Positions 47,030 to 57,619 of a DNA stretch of 64,000 bases are shown here, in pieces. The stretch is taken from the NCBI RefSeq assembly GCF_019279795.1, contig NC_056733.1, positions 1,419,121,656 to 1,419,185,655 of the forward strand. The letters are read 5' to 3'. The DNA is from Protopterus annectens (Eukaryota > Chordata > Ceratodontiformes > Protopteridae). Position numbers and translations under genes: made by a program. The notes below the pieces were generated by a model. It was not told the DNA's origin. It ran no database searches and saw nothing but the letters and a program-made list of their open reading frames with translations. Within the stretch, counting starts at the first letter, position 1. Each line of letters begins with the position of its first letter.

Positions 47030-47805
47030 CATTAAAGTTTTTGTTTTATTTTCATGTATTTTATATTCTGAAAAAAATGAAACTTTCTCAAAATATTCCA
47101 AAATTCAAGAATGTCCTTTTGTGGGTTTATTAAAATAACATCCATAAAAAAGGCTAACTTTTCTGGAAAATCAAAACAGTTATAACCTAGAGGTTGTGAG
47201 TCTATTTTCTTTGTCAATGGTTCCAAGTACAAAGCAAATAAAGGGGAAAGAAGAAATCCCTGCTTGGATCCTGTTACAGCTTGTCAGAGAGGGACCCTCT
47301 CACCTTAATTCTTGCCTCTAACCATTCATATATCTTCCTAATTAACACCAAAATTATTTCAGGAAATGAAAATGCTACCATAGCCCTTCTCATAAAATCC
47401 CATCTGACTATCAAATGCTTTTGCTACATCAAGACCTACCAACAGCAGCAGCATTTTCTTACATTTTGCTTCCCTCTGGATCATTACTGTTCTATTAATG
47501 TTGTCAAATGTTGGCCCCATCCACATAATCTCACTGATCCATACTGATCTGTTTTGGCAACAACTTAGCCATTCACTTAGCTAGTTTACACATAAATACT
47601 TACAATCATGGTTCAAAACTGAAATTGGTCAATAAGAAGGTATGTCTGATGGGTCATTATCCTCCTATTCAGGCAACAGAGCCATCCAAGATTTCTTCCA
47701 AGATGCTGGTACTGTGCCTTTCCTTTAAAAAATATTGTTAAACAAAAACTTACAGATTTTTATCACACTCTTCCCATTTAACTTCCACAGGAATACCATT
47801 TATAG

Positions 47806-49390
47806 GAGATCATAGGATCATAAGAGATTACTAGGCTAATGTCCATGGGCCCTTTACAAGCCTAGCCAAGAATTTATCCCGAAAAAAAAGAAACCTCAAT
47901 CAGCACCTGTCGCCCCTGTCAATGAGGGACACGTGGAAGCCCTGGGACAAATCTGTGGTTTCCCATCCACTCATCAAGGTCAAGGCTGCACTTGAAGAGG
48001 GTCAGCAGCGTACTTTGGCGTGTATGGGGAGACTATTCTAGAGACGGGGCAGTCTCATGGAGACAAGCCTGTCTCTCTTGCAGGTTTTGTTAATGTCACA
48101 TATTATATTTAAGCCTTTCAATCACGTAATGCACAAGGAGTTAGACTTATGAATATGGAACATCTCCAGTAGAGCAAGGTCTGAGATTGCCTTGTAGGTG
48201 AGACAAATATCACCTCAGACCAATCTGTATGATAACGAGTAGAGTGATAGTGATTTGAGCCTGTCCACATAGAACAGGTGTTGGAGGCCATGGATTCTCT
48301 TTGTGAGGTATTCCTGTGGCCTTTCCAGTTGGTGTAGGTGTTTGGAGAGGTACATACCAAATGGGGCACTGTACTCAATTATTGGCCTAATCAGGGAGGA
48401 GTACAGAGAGATAATAACCTTCTTTTTTCTGGATGCAAACCCTTTACTTATGAGATGAACCAAGTAAAAGCTTTTTCCGAGCACTGCTGCTACATGACGG
48501 TCAAATGTAAAATTGTTGTCAACCTGTGTACCCAGGTCTCTCACCACAGGTTATGTGCTTAGGGGGTTGCCATTGATGTGGCAATCAGTAGGAGCCATGT
48601 TTTTGCCGAATGGTATGATAATGCATTTTTTTTGCGTTTAACTTAAGGCCATGATTTTAGCACCAGTCATTTGTTACTGTGAGACGCTCTTGTAGTATTT
48701 TAACATAATTTGGGAGTCAATGACAGCACCCAACATACAGTCATTCGCAAACTTGGTCAGCCACAGACCTTTTGTCTTTGCTTGGGCCTCTGAGAAGTAG
48801 ATGCCAAACAGTAGGGGTCCCAGGACAGATTCCTGTGGACACCACTAGTGACAGGTCTGCTGTCAGAGGTGAAGGCACCTACTTTGACCTTGTGAGTCCT
48901 ATCGCTGAGCCAGCTGGCCACCCACCTGATGAGACAGGGATTTACTCCAAGCTGTGTTAGCGTTTTGATGATGCCTGAGTGGGGGATTGTGTCAAAAGCT
49001 TTGGCCAAGTCAAGGTAAGCTGTATGTACTGGCTTTGCCTCATCCAGTGTCTCAGTGACAGTCTCAAAAAAGTCAACCAGGTTCAACGAGCAAGATCTGC
49101 CCTTGACAAATCTGAATTGGGTGGGGTCAAGTGCTTGGAGATTGCCTATGAGGTCCATAATAATATGCTTCATGACCTTGTCAAGCTAGTGAAGGTTTCT
49201 GGGGTCAGTAGTAGAACCAACTTTGTGCAAAGGGATGACAATGGCAGTCCTCCACTCTGCTGGAATGAAGCCTATACTTAGGCTATGGTTGAACTGGGTG
49301 TTCAATGGCGAGGCTAGTTCTTGCTGGAGATGGTGCAGAATACAGCCTGGGATACTATCAGGTCCCATGGAAGCTGTGATTATTCCTGGA
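47806..49390 (-). mobile_element. CR1-3: 5'-truncated, decayed CR1 copy
   Basis: RT segments at 49,368-49,186 (ELASPLNTQFNHSLS, IPAEWRTAIVIPLHK), 49,173-48,757 (LDPTQFRFVKGRSCSLNLVDFF, DLAKAFDTIPHSGI, SDSRPVTSGV) and 48,547-48,215 (RDLGTQVDNNFTFD, YSSLIRPIIEYSAPFGMYL). Its 3' end near 47,806 has short ATGATCCT-type repeats. Frame shifts near 48,780 and 48,640. More diverged than CR1-1 and CR1-2. Confidence 0.8.
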
Positions 49391-50511
49391 GACTAACCTG
49401 TTGATTAATCATACATCACCATTTTTATCTCATCCCCTCCTATCTTACCTATTAATTCTTATGCGTCATCTTCCTTTAACCTTGGCATAATTATATCTTT
49501 CATAATTACTTCCATTTATGTCTTGTGCTGGTCTCTCCATTTCTATGCTTTATGAGATTTTCAAAGAATTCTGAAATATCTCAAATACGTCTAATAAAGT
49601 TGCTGGTTATTTTTCTTACTACAGGCTCCCTAAGTTTGGCAACACTCCCTTTTAGTTTCTGTAGCCAAAGTCGTTCTAAGAATTTTTGTGCTTTGAAGTA
49701 GTTATCAGGAAATACTTCCTTAAAAATTACCTTTACAAACTCAGGAATTTAGCTAAATACTGATATTAATATTAATATATTTAATATTTATATATATATT
49801 TAATATTTGTATATTTAATATTTATATTTGTATTTATTTTCCTATTTAGCACTGATCAACTGCTCTTCTTTTTTATTCTTCAACATTCCTATTCATGCAC
49901 AATACTTTAAATGACTCTTACAATATCTTTCCCATATATTCCCATACTCTCTTATTTCTGCCATATTTTAAAATTACATTTTATCCTATTCCCTAGCTAT
50001 CCTGTCTGAAGGAATTTTTATCTTCCTTAAAAACTCCTGAATCATTTCCACTACCCATTTCTTAAATTCTTCTCTGTTTAACAAATAAGTAGGAAAGCTC
50101 TACTGCCTTGTTTTACTTGATTACTCTATCTTTATCTTAGTTTTTATTGGTGGATGATCTAAAACAGTTCTTGTATGTTTTTCAATGAAATACCCATGCT
50201 CTTCTGAAATATAATTTCTATCCAGTCTTACCCAGTTATTATACCTTGGGGAATAATTTGTAAATTCTGCCTGGGTTGCTGCTAGTAAGTTCACATCTTC
50301 CACTCCATACAGATCTTCAGAAATGTATTTTTGTTATACTTTCCCTTCTAGGTCCCCAGATAGATCCTCACTATTGCAGATCAGGTTCCATTCCCCACCT
50401 ATGAATTACATATCCTGTCAAAAGCTAATCACCTCTCTCATAATTCTCTTAAGCTCCTTAAAATATAAATATATGCCAGTGTAATCCTCCTTCCTTGTTA
50501 GTAACCCCTTA

Positions 50512-51951
50512 TTGCCACAACGTACTACTACTACTGCTTTTTTTCTCCTGTTTAATCACTACTGTGATTTAATCACAACAGTGGTCCCACTCCACAAGGG
50601 GGGTGCCTCTACAGACCCTGGAAACTACCGCCCCATAAGCTTGACTAGCCTGGTCTGCAAAGCTATGGAAAGAATCATTATGGAACTCATAAACAGAGAC
50701 ATAGGGGACCTACAGACGCTTGACCCCACCCAGTTCGGCTTTGTAAAGGGCAGATCCTGCCTTTTAAACCTGGTTGACTTTTTCAAAACAGTCACTAGAG
50801 CCACTGATGAGGGCAAAGCAGTCCATACAGCATACCTGGACTTGGCTAAGGCCTTCAACACAATACCCCACTCAGGCATCATAGATAAGCTAAACAGCTT
50901 AAAAGTAAACCCTTATGTCACTAGATGGGTTGCAAACTGGCTAAAGGACAGAACCCATAAAGTTAAAATCGCTGGAGCAATGTCAGACTCAAAACCAGTC
51001 ACAAGTGGTGTCCCACAGGGATCTGTCCTGGGACCCCTTTTGTTCGGCATTTATTTCTCAGATGTTAAAGCAAACATGGGAGGGCTGTGGCTGACAAAGT
51101 TCGCAGATGACTGCAAACTAGGTGCCATAGTCGATACACCAGCAGATACACACATCCTACAAAAAGGCCTCACTGAAACGGGCAACTGGTGCCGTAGTCA
51201 CGGCCTTAAACTAAATGCCAAAAAATGTATAGTTATCCCTTTTGGAAAAAACAAAGTACCCACAAATTATCACATAGACAGCAACCCACTGAGTACGGAA
51301 AAAGTAATCAGAGACCTAGGGACCCAAGTAGACAGCGACCTCTCATTTGACACCCACGTTGCCAAAGTGGTTAGAAAAACATTCTACCTTGCACACCTCA
51401 TCATGAAGGGTTTCACATCCAGATCCAAGGATGTCACTGTACCCCTATATTCCTCCCTCATCAGACCCATGATTGAGTACAATGCCCCATTTGGTATGTA
51501 CCTCACCCGGCACTTGCAACAGCTGGAGAGACCACAAAAGTACCTTACCAAAAGGATCAAGGGTCTCCAACATATGTCTTATTCTGCCAGACTAAAGAAA
51601 CTTCAGCTCTATTCAGTAGCATACCGCCTGCTCAGAGGTGATCTCTGCCTGACATACAAGGCCATGTCCAATCAGGATCTGATGGACATGCTCCACCTCA
51701 AAAAATCCAAATCCATCAGGACCACGAGAGCTAAAGACTTAAACCTCGGCACAAGTATGAACAGGACATGCTGGAGGGATAGATTCATAACCCAGAGGCT
51801 TCCCATGCTTTGGAACAGGATCCCAGTTCATATTAGGCAGAGCCCCTCACTGAATCTCTTCAAGAGAAATCTTGATGAGTGGATGGGAGATTGTAAGTTT
51901 ACCCCAGGGGTCACATCTGTGTCACTACTAGACAGAGGCACAGTAAACTAA
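50512..51951 (+). CDS. CR1-2 reverse transcriptase (5'-truncated, open)
   Basis: An open frame of 479 codons; the first about 21 codons, including the Met, come from flanking L1 sequence. RT blocks: YRPISLTSLVCKAMERIIM, LDPTQFGFVKGRSC, LDLAKAFNTIPHSGI (first catalytic Asp), SGVPQGSVLGPLLFGIY, TKFADDCKLG (catalytic Asp pair), RDLGTQVDSDLSFD, then the C-terminal domain with YSSLIRPMIEYNAPFG and CWRDRFITQRLPMLWNRIP. The true CR1 start Met and the endonuclease are missing because of 5' truncation, typical of target-primed reverse transcription. No promoter is visible, so it is unlikely to be expressed as such. Confidence 0.85.
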   Translation: MPQRTTTTAFFLLFNHYCDLITTVVPLHKGGASTDPGNYRPISLTSLVCKAMERIIMELINRDIGDLQTLDPTQFGFVKGRSCLLNLVDFFKTVTRATDEGKAVHTAYLDLAKAFNTIPHSGIIDKLNSLKVNPYVTRWVANWLKDRTHKVKIAGAMSDSKPVTSGVPQGSVLGPLLFGIYFSDVKANMGGLWLTKFADDCKLGAIVDTPADTHILQKGLTETGNWCRSHGLKLNAKKCIVIPFGKNKVPTNYHIDSNPLSTEKVIRDLGTQVDSDLSFDTHVAKVVRKTFYLAHLIMKGFTSRSKDVTVPLYSSLIRPMIEYNAPFGMYLTRHLQQLERPQKYLTKRIKGLQHMSYSARLKKLQLYSVAYRLLRGDLCLTYKAMSNQDLMDMLHLKKSKSIRTTRAKDLNLGTSMNRTCWRDRFITQRLPMLWNRIPVHIRQSPSLNLFKRNLDEWMGDCKFTPGVTSVSLLDRGTVN

Positions 51952-52125
51952 TTCTATTATATAAGGGGACCTTCACTGTGTCACTACTAGACAGAGGCAC
52001 AGTATTCTAGATTTTATCTGTACAGTTTTTGTACCATTTCATGGGGTGGCAAAAGCCACATCACTATGGCTATGCTTACAAATGCCCCAGGGCAGATAGC
52101 CTAGTACTATACTATGAAACTATGA
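50575..52125 (+). mobile_element. CR1-2: 5'-truncated CR1 copy with intact RT
   Basis: Begins inside the RT (from about TVVPLHKGGASTDPGNYRP) and ends with the CR1 3' UTR and TATGAAAC-type repeats at about 52,110-52,125. Very similar to CR1-1, so the two are recent relatives. Inserted into the L1 relic in opposite orientation to it. Confidence 0.85.
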
Positions 52126-52696
52126 AACTGGAGCCCCTCTCACAATCAGTGCCCCAGATACTCTACTGAATATCCAGTCTAGAATAATTTCTTTGACAAA
52201 TTCACATGTTTATTTCTATCCAAGTATGTCTCTGTAACATTACTATTTGCACCCTATACTTCTTAACACATTTCAGTAATCCGTTTCTTGTCCATACCTA
52301 CAATGCCATTTACATTCCATGATATAATTGACAAGGAAGTAATTAAGATATGAAGTTATTACTTTCACATATTCTACATGACAGTTTTTGAATGTTATTT
52401 CCAACTTGCAACTAACTGCATACATTAATGTTTATCAGGCTGATCTTATATGCATTTGTGGCTTCTCATGTCTGCTTGAACCAATCACATTTTCCCAGGC
52501 TTTTTGCTGCAATAAAAACACTCAAACGAAAACTATGTCCTTCTTCATGTTTAACCTCCAGTCCCTTTTAACACACACAGAAAACACACAAAACTGTATA
52601 TATGTTCAAAAAGGGAAGTTGCCCCTACATGTTGGGGCACTTGTCCCAAAGACATCTACACCCACAGGTCTAACCTATTCTAAACTTAGCTTTAAT

Positions 52697-52966
52697 TTAT
52701 TTATTTATTTATTTATTTAACATTTGTTAACCGGGAAAGTCCGACTTGGAACAAAGCCAATTTTCAGCGGAGGCCCGGGGAGAAAGGCACCAGATGCATG
52801 TCTTTGTAACGTGGGAGGAAACCGGAGCACCCGGAGGAAACCCACACGAACGCAGGGAGGACATGCAGACTCCACACAGAAGGCACCCCAGCAGAGAATC
52901 GAACCAGAGAACCTCTCTGTGAGGCGACAATGCTACCGCTGCACCACTGCGCCGTCCAATCATGCT
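52697..52966 (-). mobile_element. SINE-3: tRNA-derived SINE with AT-rich tail
   Basis: Minus strand: the head (about 52,966-52,905) has GTGGTGCAGCGGTAGCATTG (A box) and TCTGGTTCGATTCTC (B box). The centre (GTGTGGAGTCTGCATGTCC...GTTTCCTCCGGGTGCTCC) is V-SINE-like. The tail CCCGGTTAACAAATG is followed by TAAA-type repeats at 52,697-52,720. Head and centre match SINE-1 but the tail differs. Confidence 0.8.
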
Positions 52967-53915
52967 GGAAGCACATGTTAGAGCTTATGTTCTCTATTGC
53001 GCTGATACTATCCATTCTTGTCTAATCTCTACTCCCCTCGGAGACATGAAAAACAACTTGCATGCTGTCATTTAACTGCTTTTTGGCCTTATGAAAAATG
53101 GCACTGGCTACCTCTAAATGAACAGATTAGACTGTGCCATGTTATGGTTTATACTGAAGTGCTAAATGCTGCTAATAATGCATTAACTTGAAAGAGTATT
53201 CCCTTCAATGTGTCAGACTTCATTTGTTTTCACTGAACTGCTTGCTAGTGCCCATTTATGTACTAACTGAAGTGATTCTAATACAAATGCCTAAGAGTTC
53301 AGGGTTCAGTCCTTTCCTGGTTTAACTGCTTGCACCTGTAGACAGACTATCTGTAGCTTTGCTGGTAGATATAAAATTATTTAATAGCTTTATATATATA
53401 TGAACTAGATTTTATCAACTGCTAAGAAGCTATCATTTTACATGCCTTCCATGTCCCAGCATGTTTGCTCAGAAAAAGAAATAAAAGTTCTTCCCTTATC
53501 TGCAGTACAAACCCAGAACATCAGTCTCTAGCTCCATCTGTACAACACCAAGGGAAATTACCATAATTTAATAAAAACATATGATCAGTACACTTTTACA
53601 TCCTCCCCAGCAAGCCAAGATCACAAGATTATACTGCTTACACACAACCTTTACCTTATTACAGTATAAACCTCAGATTGATTGCAGTCAAGAAAAAGTA
53701 CTTTTTTACTTTAACATAACTGGCACAAATAATCACTGATATGACTCCCCTCCACCTCACATTTAAAATAAATCTGCATACTATACATAACTACTCTAAT
53801 ACTGTAACATATACATTTAGTTCAAGAAATGTATTATACACATACCACCAAGAAAAGCAAAATTTTTCTTTACTTACAATTACATCTTCAGTCCCTTCAG
53901 AACTGTTCAAAAAGT
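52967..53915. other. No recognised feature
   Basis: AT-rich sequence, possibly part of the L1 region; nothing coding recognised. Confidence 0.4.
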
Positions 53916-53947
53916 ACAGTTGTGTACACTTAACATAAATGTAGATG

Positions 53948-54120
53948 TTCAAGTGTATTCACTGTTGCAGTCATTGCATTTGGGTAATCTGCTGGCAGGT
54001 TGCCCTCAGTCGGCCTGAATTTCAAAGTCTTGGGTCCTGCGTCGGTTGCTGTCTCCTCTTCCATGATGTCAGGGGTATAAAACAAGCAGCCGACGCCATT
54101 TTATTTAGTTTTTATTGCCC
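53948..54120. repeat. DIRS-E inverted terminal repeat, 3' side
   Basis: Inverse complement of 55,866-56,040: shared CAGGTTGCCCTCAGTCGGCC and GGGGTATAAAACAAGCAGCC blocks. Confidence 0.9.
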
Positions 54121-54147
54121 CAGATGTCAGGTGCCCCCAAAAAGGTA

Positions 54148-54151
<4 letters not shown>

Positions 54152-54212
<61 letters not shown>
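54152..54212. repeat. (AT)n in DIRS-E 3' region
   Basis: An alternating AT tract at the same element position as in C and D. Confidence 0.95.
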
Positions 54213-54213
<1 letters not shown>

Positions 54214-54339
54214 ATATACATGCAACAATACAAACTTTACCTTCATCTACAAGCAAATATACCACATAGGTTCTGGGAGATAGTGAAGGAAAGAGAAACT
54301 CCAGAATAAAAAGGGGGATGGCAGGTGGGTAACCTGGAC

Positions 54340-54437
54340 TGCAACAGTGAATACACTCGAACATCTACATTTATGGTAAGTATACAAAATTGTACTATGT
54401 TCATCGTGTTTCACTGTTGCAGTCATTACATTTGGGT
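54340..54437. repeat. DIRS-E internal complementary region
   Basis: Joins an inverse copy of the 3' terminus (ACATTTATGGTAAGTATAC) to a copy of the 5' terminus (ATGTTCATCGTGTTTCAC). Confidence 0.85.
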
Positions 54438-54469
54438 GGAATCCCAAAGCTATGGATGGGAGGCTGAAG

Positions 54470-55759
54470 CTAAACAGCATTAGGGGCGGCTATAAGGCCC
54501 TGCAGAACTGCAGTGGCAAAGCCTGCCCTGGACTTAGAGTAGAGAGGCAAATGATAATGCCTTGTAAAAGTGTGAAAAGAACTCCAAGTAGCAGCCTCTA
54601 GAATGTCTTTGGTTGGTACTCCTCTGAGAAAGGCTGCTGATGTAGCTGCAGCTCTGGTGGAATGAGACCTAATGCCCTTGGGCACAGGTTTGCCATGGTG
54701 TAAGTAGCAGAAACAAATGTAGTCTCTTATCCACTTTAAAATAGTCTGCTTTGAAATAGCCTTTCCTTCTGATCCTGCAGCATACGTCACTAGTAACTGC
54801 TCAGTTTTTCTTAGAGATTTAGTCCTGCTCAAGTAGAATCTTAGCTGTCTGTGTACGTCCAATGAATGCAGAATCCTCTCCCCCTTGTTCTGCGGATTTG
54901 GATAAAAGGTTGGCAGATGAATAGTTTGGTTAAGAGCCACACTGGAAACCACCTTAGGCATAAATGAAGGATTGGTCCTCAGAGACACCCTCTCTGGGTA
55001 AAATATGATGAAAGGCTCCACAGCCATAAGGGCCTGTAGCTCTGAAACTCTTCTTGCTGAAGTAATTGCTAGGAGCTTAGCTGTTTTCCATGATAAGAAC
55101 TTTAGATCTGCAGTAGCAGCTGGTTCAAATGGAGGCAGGGTGAGCTTTTCCAACACATAATTGTGGTCCCATGCAGGTATTGGTTTTGCAGCTGTCGTTG
55201 GTTTTATATAAAAATGTTGAGGCCTGAATACACTCTCAGAAGCTGGTGTCTGCTCAGCGGCTCCGGACCCATCTGAGGGAGAGACATCCGTGGGTACAAT
55301 ACTTTGAGTATCTCGAGGCATGCCGGACTCCACATGGGTCAAGGTAGGGGCCTGCGACTCGAAAGTAGCGGGCATCAGGGGCTGCAAAAGCACCTCACTG
55401 AGTACCGGTGAACCGGTGACTGGCTTAGGAGAAGCTTCGTCATCGGTTTTGGACCTCGACTGTCTGTCTCTGTCCTTTTCTTTGCGTTTTTTGTGTACTC
55501 CGGTAGTCGGATTGCTATCAGACGACATTTTAGGGTAGTTAAATCTGTTTCCAAAATATTTTGAGGCAAAAATATACAGACGCTTAATAGTGCGTTGGTT
55601 AAATCTAGCACAAAACCGACAGCCAGGCACGTTGTGATCAGGGCCTAGGCAAGGAATACAGTATAAATGGAAATCCTTATGAGGTATTTGCTTCCCACAA
55701 CTAATACAATTATTAACTTTTTCTGAAATTGGTATGGAGCAAGAAAAAAGTTTCCCCAA
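54470..55759 (-). CDS. DIRS-E Gag-tyrosine recombinase fusion protein
   Basis: An intact 429-codon ORF. Residues 1-190 are Gag: SEKVNNCISCGKQIP, cysteine pairs CISC, CIPC and CRFC, a basic KKRKEKDRD stretch and a proline/serine-rich part. The join is at about residue 191 (TAAKP-IPAWD). Residues 192-429 are the YR catalytic domain: SARRVSELQAL (Arg), IRSHSTRAAATS (H-x-x-R), ATWSS, and TFTRHYHLPLY (nucleophilic Tyr). All expected catalytic residues are present, unlike in B, C and D. The YR core-binding helices (VMDVILEARRP...) are missing. The usual Gag ATG is ATT here; the ORF uses an in-frame ATG 14 codons upstream (MGKLFSCS). Whether the fused protein binds the DIRS ends through its zinc-knuckle part is speculation. 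Confidence 0.85.
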   Translation of the reverse strand: MGKLFSCSIPISEKVNNCISCGKQIPHKDFHLYCIPCLGPDHNVPGCRFCARFNQRTIKRLYIFASKYFGNRFNYPKMSSDSNPTTGVHKKRKEKDRDRQSRSKTDDEASPKPVTGSPVLSEVLLQPLMPATFESQAPTLTHVESGMPRDTQSIVPTDVSPSDGSGAAEQTPASESVFRPQHFYIKPTTAAKPIPAWDHNYVLEKLTLPPFEPAATADLKFLSWKTAKLLAITSARRVSELQALMAVEPFIIFYPERVSLRTNPSFMPKVVSSVALNQTIHLPTFYPNPQNKGERILHSLDVHRQLRFYLSRTKSLRKTEQLLVTYAAGSEGKAISKQTILKWIRDYICFCYLHHGKPVPKGIRSHSTRAAATSAAFLRGVPTKDILEAATWSSFHTFTRHYHLPLYSKSRAGFATAVLQGLIAAPNAV

Positions 55760-56050
55760 TGGGGTACTTAGCTTTAGTGAAGACTTCGGTTCTGAAACTT
55801 GAACTCGAAAATTTCAGGAGTCGGCCGACCTGCACTTGCGAACTGCTTCTGCTTCAGGCACCGCGCGGCAAGAAAGACTAAAGAAAATGGCATCGGCTGC
55901 TTGTTTTATACCCCTGATGACCTGATGTCATGGAAGAGGAGACAGCAACTGATGCAGGACCCAAGACTTTGGAATTCAGGCCAACTGAGGGCAACCTGCC
56001 AGCAGATTACCCACATGTAATGACTGCAACAGTGAAACACGAAGAACATC
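55760..56050 (-). promoter_or_regulatory. DIRS-E 5' terminal repeat and leader
   Basis: TATA-like GGGTATAAAACAAGC (about 55,901-55,915 read on minus) and the hairpin block near 55,755-55,766 (one change, CCCC-AA-TGGGG). Confidence 0.5.
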
Positions 56051-56408
56051 ATTAATGATAAAGTGGATTTGTACATTAGAGTTCTCCCACCAACTTAAAG
56101 TTCACAAACTTCCAGTTTTTATAACGACTTCTTGCAGAAGCACTGCTCTCTTATCAAAATTGCATCTTATGGAAATGGCACTTAACAAATCTTCCATTTA
56201 TTTCACACCTTCATATTATTGCTAGTCTTCTTACTCATCATCTCAACCACCCAACACTGGTTCAAGTACAAAGTACTCCTGATGTTTTAGTCAGCTCCTG
56301 GGCTTTTTTCTGTCACTGAATTATCTTTTGGAAAATGATTTACTGGCAAGGTCTTTCTATGGGTTTTGCTACTGTTAGAGAAATAAAAAGCAGTGTCATT
56401 TCTGCTTG

Positions 56409-56663
56409 CTAGCCCATCTTTTGCTGGGTAAACGTTTTTATTTCCTCTTTAGCCTGTTCTGCATTCAAAAATGTTTTTGATCCTCCAGGAAAGAAATATT
56501 CTGAAAAACAGCTGGATATACCAAACTGAATCTCACATCTGCCTCTCAACATCCTCTTCATTGCAGGAACAAACTCTATTAACTGTACACCAGGCAGAAC
56601 AGACTCATAACTTTCCACGAACATGCTGCTGTTCACAATCGTAAATATTTTCCCTTCTACCAT
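56409..56663 (-). pseudogene. Possible L1 ORF1 C-terminal fragment
   Basis: An 84-codon open stretch with EFVPAMKRMLRGRCEIQFGI and GSKTFLNAEQAKEEIKTF. The pattern resembles the C-terminal domain of vertebrate L1 ORF1 (a helix, then a strand, then a ...F.(S/T)xxEA motif). It may belong to the same decayed L1 as 47-52 kb. Low confidence, by eye only. Confidence 0.3.
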
Positions 56664-56979
56664 AATTTAGTCAGCAGCAGTTTTTTTTCTGCTGGTATGA
56701 CTATCTCTACTACAGGTATTAGCATCATTCTCATGGCCAAACTTGAACCATACCTATTTGATTAACAAATCCTGCTGTGGAATACCAGTGCAATTGTTTA
56801 TTTGTACTTTCATAATATTTAATGCAGTCTGTTCCTTCCACTTTCTTTGGTACAGCAGAAAACAACAGCTTTTTCTTCAAGTACTCAATCTTCTAATTCT
56901 ATTATTTTTGAAAGAGTTCTTATTGAGAAGAATCATTCAGCCAGACTTTCCTTCATTTCAACCCTTGATTTCTGCAGTG

Positions 56980-57080
56980 TTATCATTTATTTTATTTATT
57001 TTACATTGGTTTACCAGAAAAGTCTGAGTGGAATGACTGGCATCCCCTTTTCAATGGTGGCCTAGGGAGGAAACTCCACA
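56980..57080 (-). mobile_element. SINE-3 tail fragment
   Basis: Minus strand: GGTAAACCAATGTAAAATAA followed by AT-rich repeats matches the SINE-3 tail at about 52,700-52,790, including the preceding GACTTTTC block. No head is present. Confidence 0.55.
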
Positions 57081-57619
57081 ATCAATTTATACAATACAAG
57101 GGTTACATAAATGTTAACTACAGTTACAGAATATGTATCTACTGCTACGGTTATTACAAACAGTACAACTAAGAACAGGAATATTGTGTACAGGTACTAA
57201 TGTTCACAGTATATGAGCTGCAAAACATGTAAAATACATTGTTTATAAATTCATATAGATTTATAGGACAAACATTAGTGCCAAGAAAAACTGCTTAAAT
57301 TAGCTAGAACAAAGTATGAAGGAGTATGAGGTGTCAGATAGAGGATATGATGAAGTTGAGTAGATCAGGATGGCTGATATATTAAACTAAAATGTGACAG
57401 AATTTTGAAGTAGTTTGACTGAAAATCACTGGGTAGATTATAAGTGATGTATAATCTTTGCAAATGGGAGTGTGTCAGTATGTTTTCTGATGTAAAATGC
57501 TTGCAACTGGGATTGTGCCTGTGTAGTTTGTTTTCATTTATAGAAATGTATGATTACTTATGTCATAAGTAATCGATTAATAAAGACGTTTCTTGTTCAA
57601 AAAAGGGTGAGGAATTGAA
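57081..57619. other. No gene; possible polyadenylated 3' end
   Basis: AT-rich sequence with an AATAAA at 57,579-57,584 followed 14 bp later by an A run (57,599-57,606). An 11-bp-arm palindrome (GATTACTTATG / CATAAGTAATC) lies at 57,552-57,574. This might be the 3' end of a retrocopied transcript, but no coding part was recognised. Confidence 0.3.

Larger units (their letters stand above)
47030..52370 (-). pseudogene. Decayed L1-type LINE ORF2, host of two CR1 insertions
   Basis: Minus-strand traces in L1 order. Endonuclease start at about 52,340 (SISWNVNGI). Endonuclease end at 50,303-50,121 (NYSPRYNNWVRLDRNYIS, DHPPIKTKI). RT at about 47,780-47,500 (SWKKSWMALLPEYEDNDPSD, YWPISVLNHDCKYL), then GSKQGFLLSPLFALYLEPL (about 47,275-47,219) and a damaged catalytic box FFMDVILI at about 47,150. 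Interrupted by CR1-2 (50,575-52,125) and CR1-3 (47,806-49,390). Heavily mutated. Confidence 0.6.
53916..56050 (-). mobile_element. DIRS-E: internally deleted DIRS element with complete ends
   Basis: About 2.1 kb. Both terminal repeats (53,948-54,120 and 55,866-56,049), the (AT)n tract and the internal complementary region (about 54,340-54,437) are present. Between them a single ORF joins the Gag start to the YR end; the rest of Gag, RT, RNase H and the YR N-terminus are deleted in one step of roughly 3.4 kb relative to DIRS-D. AGT precedes the left terminus. Confidence 0.9.
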
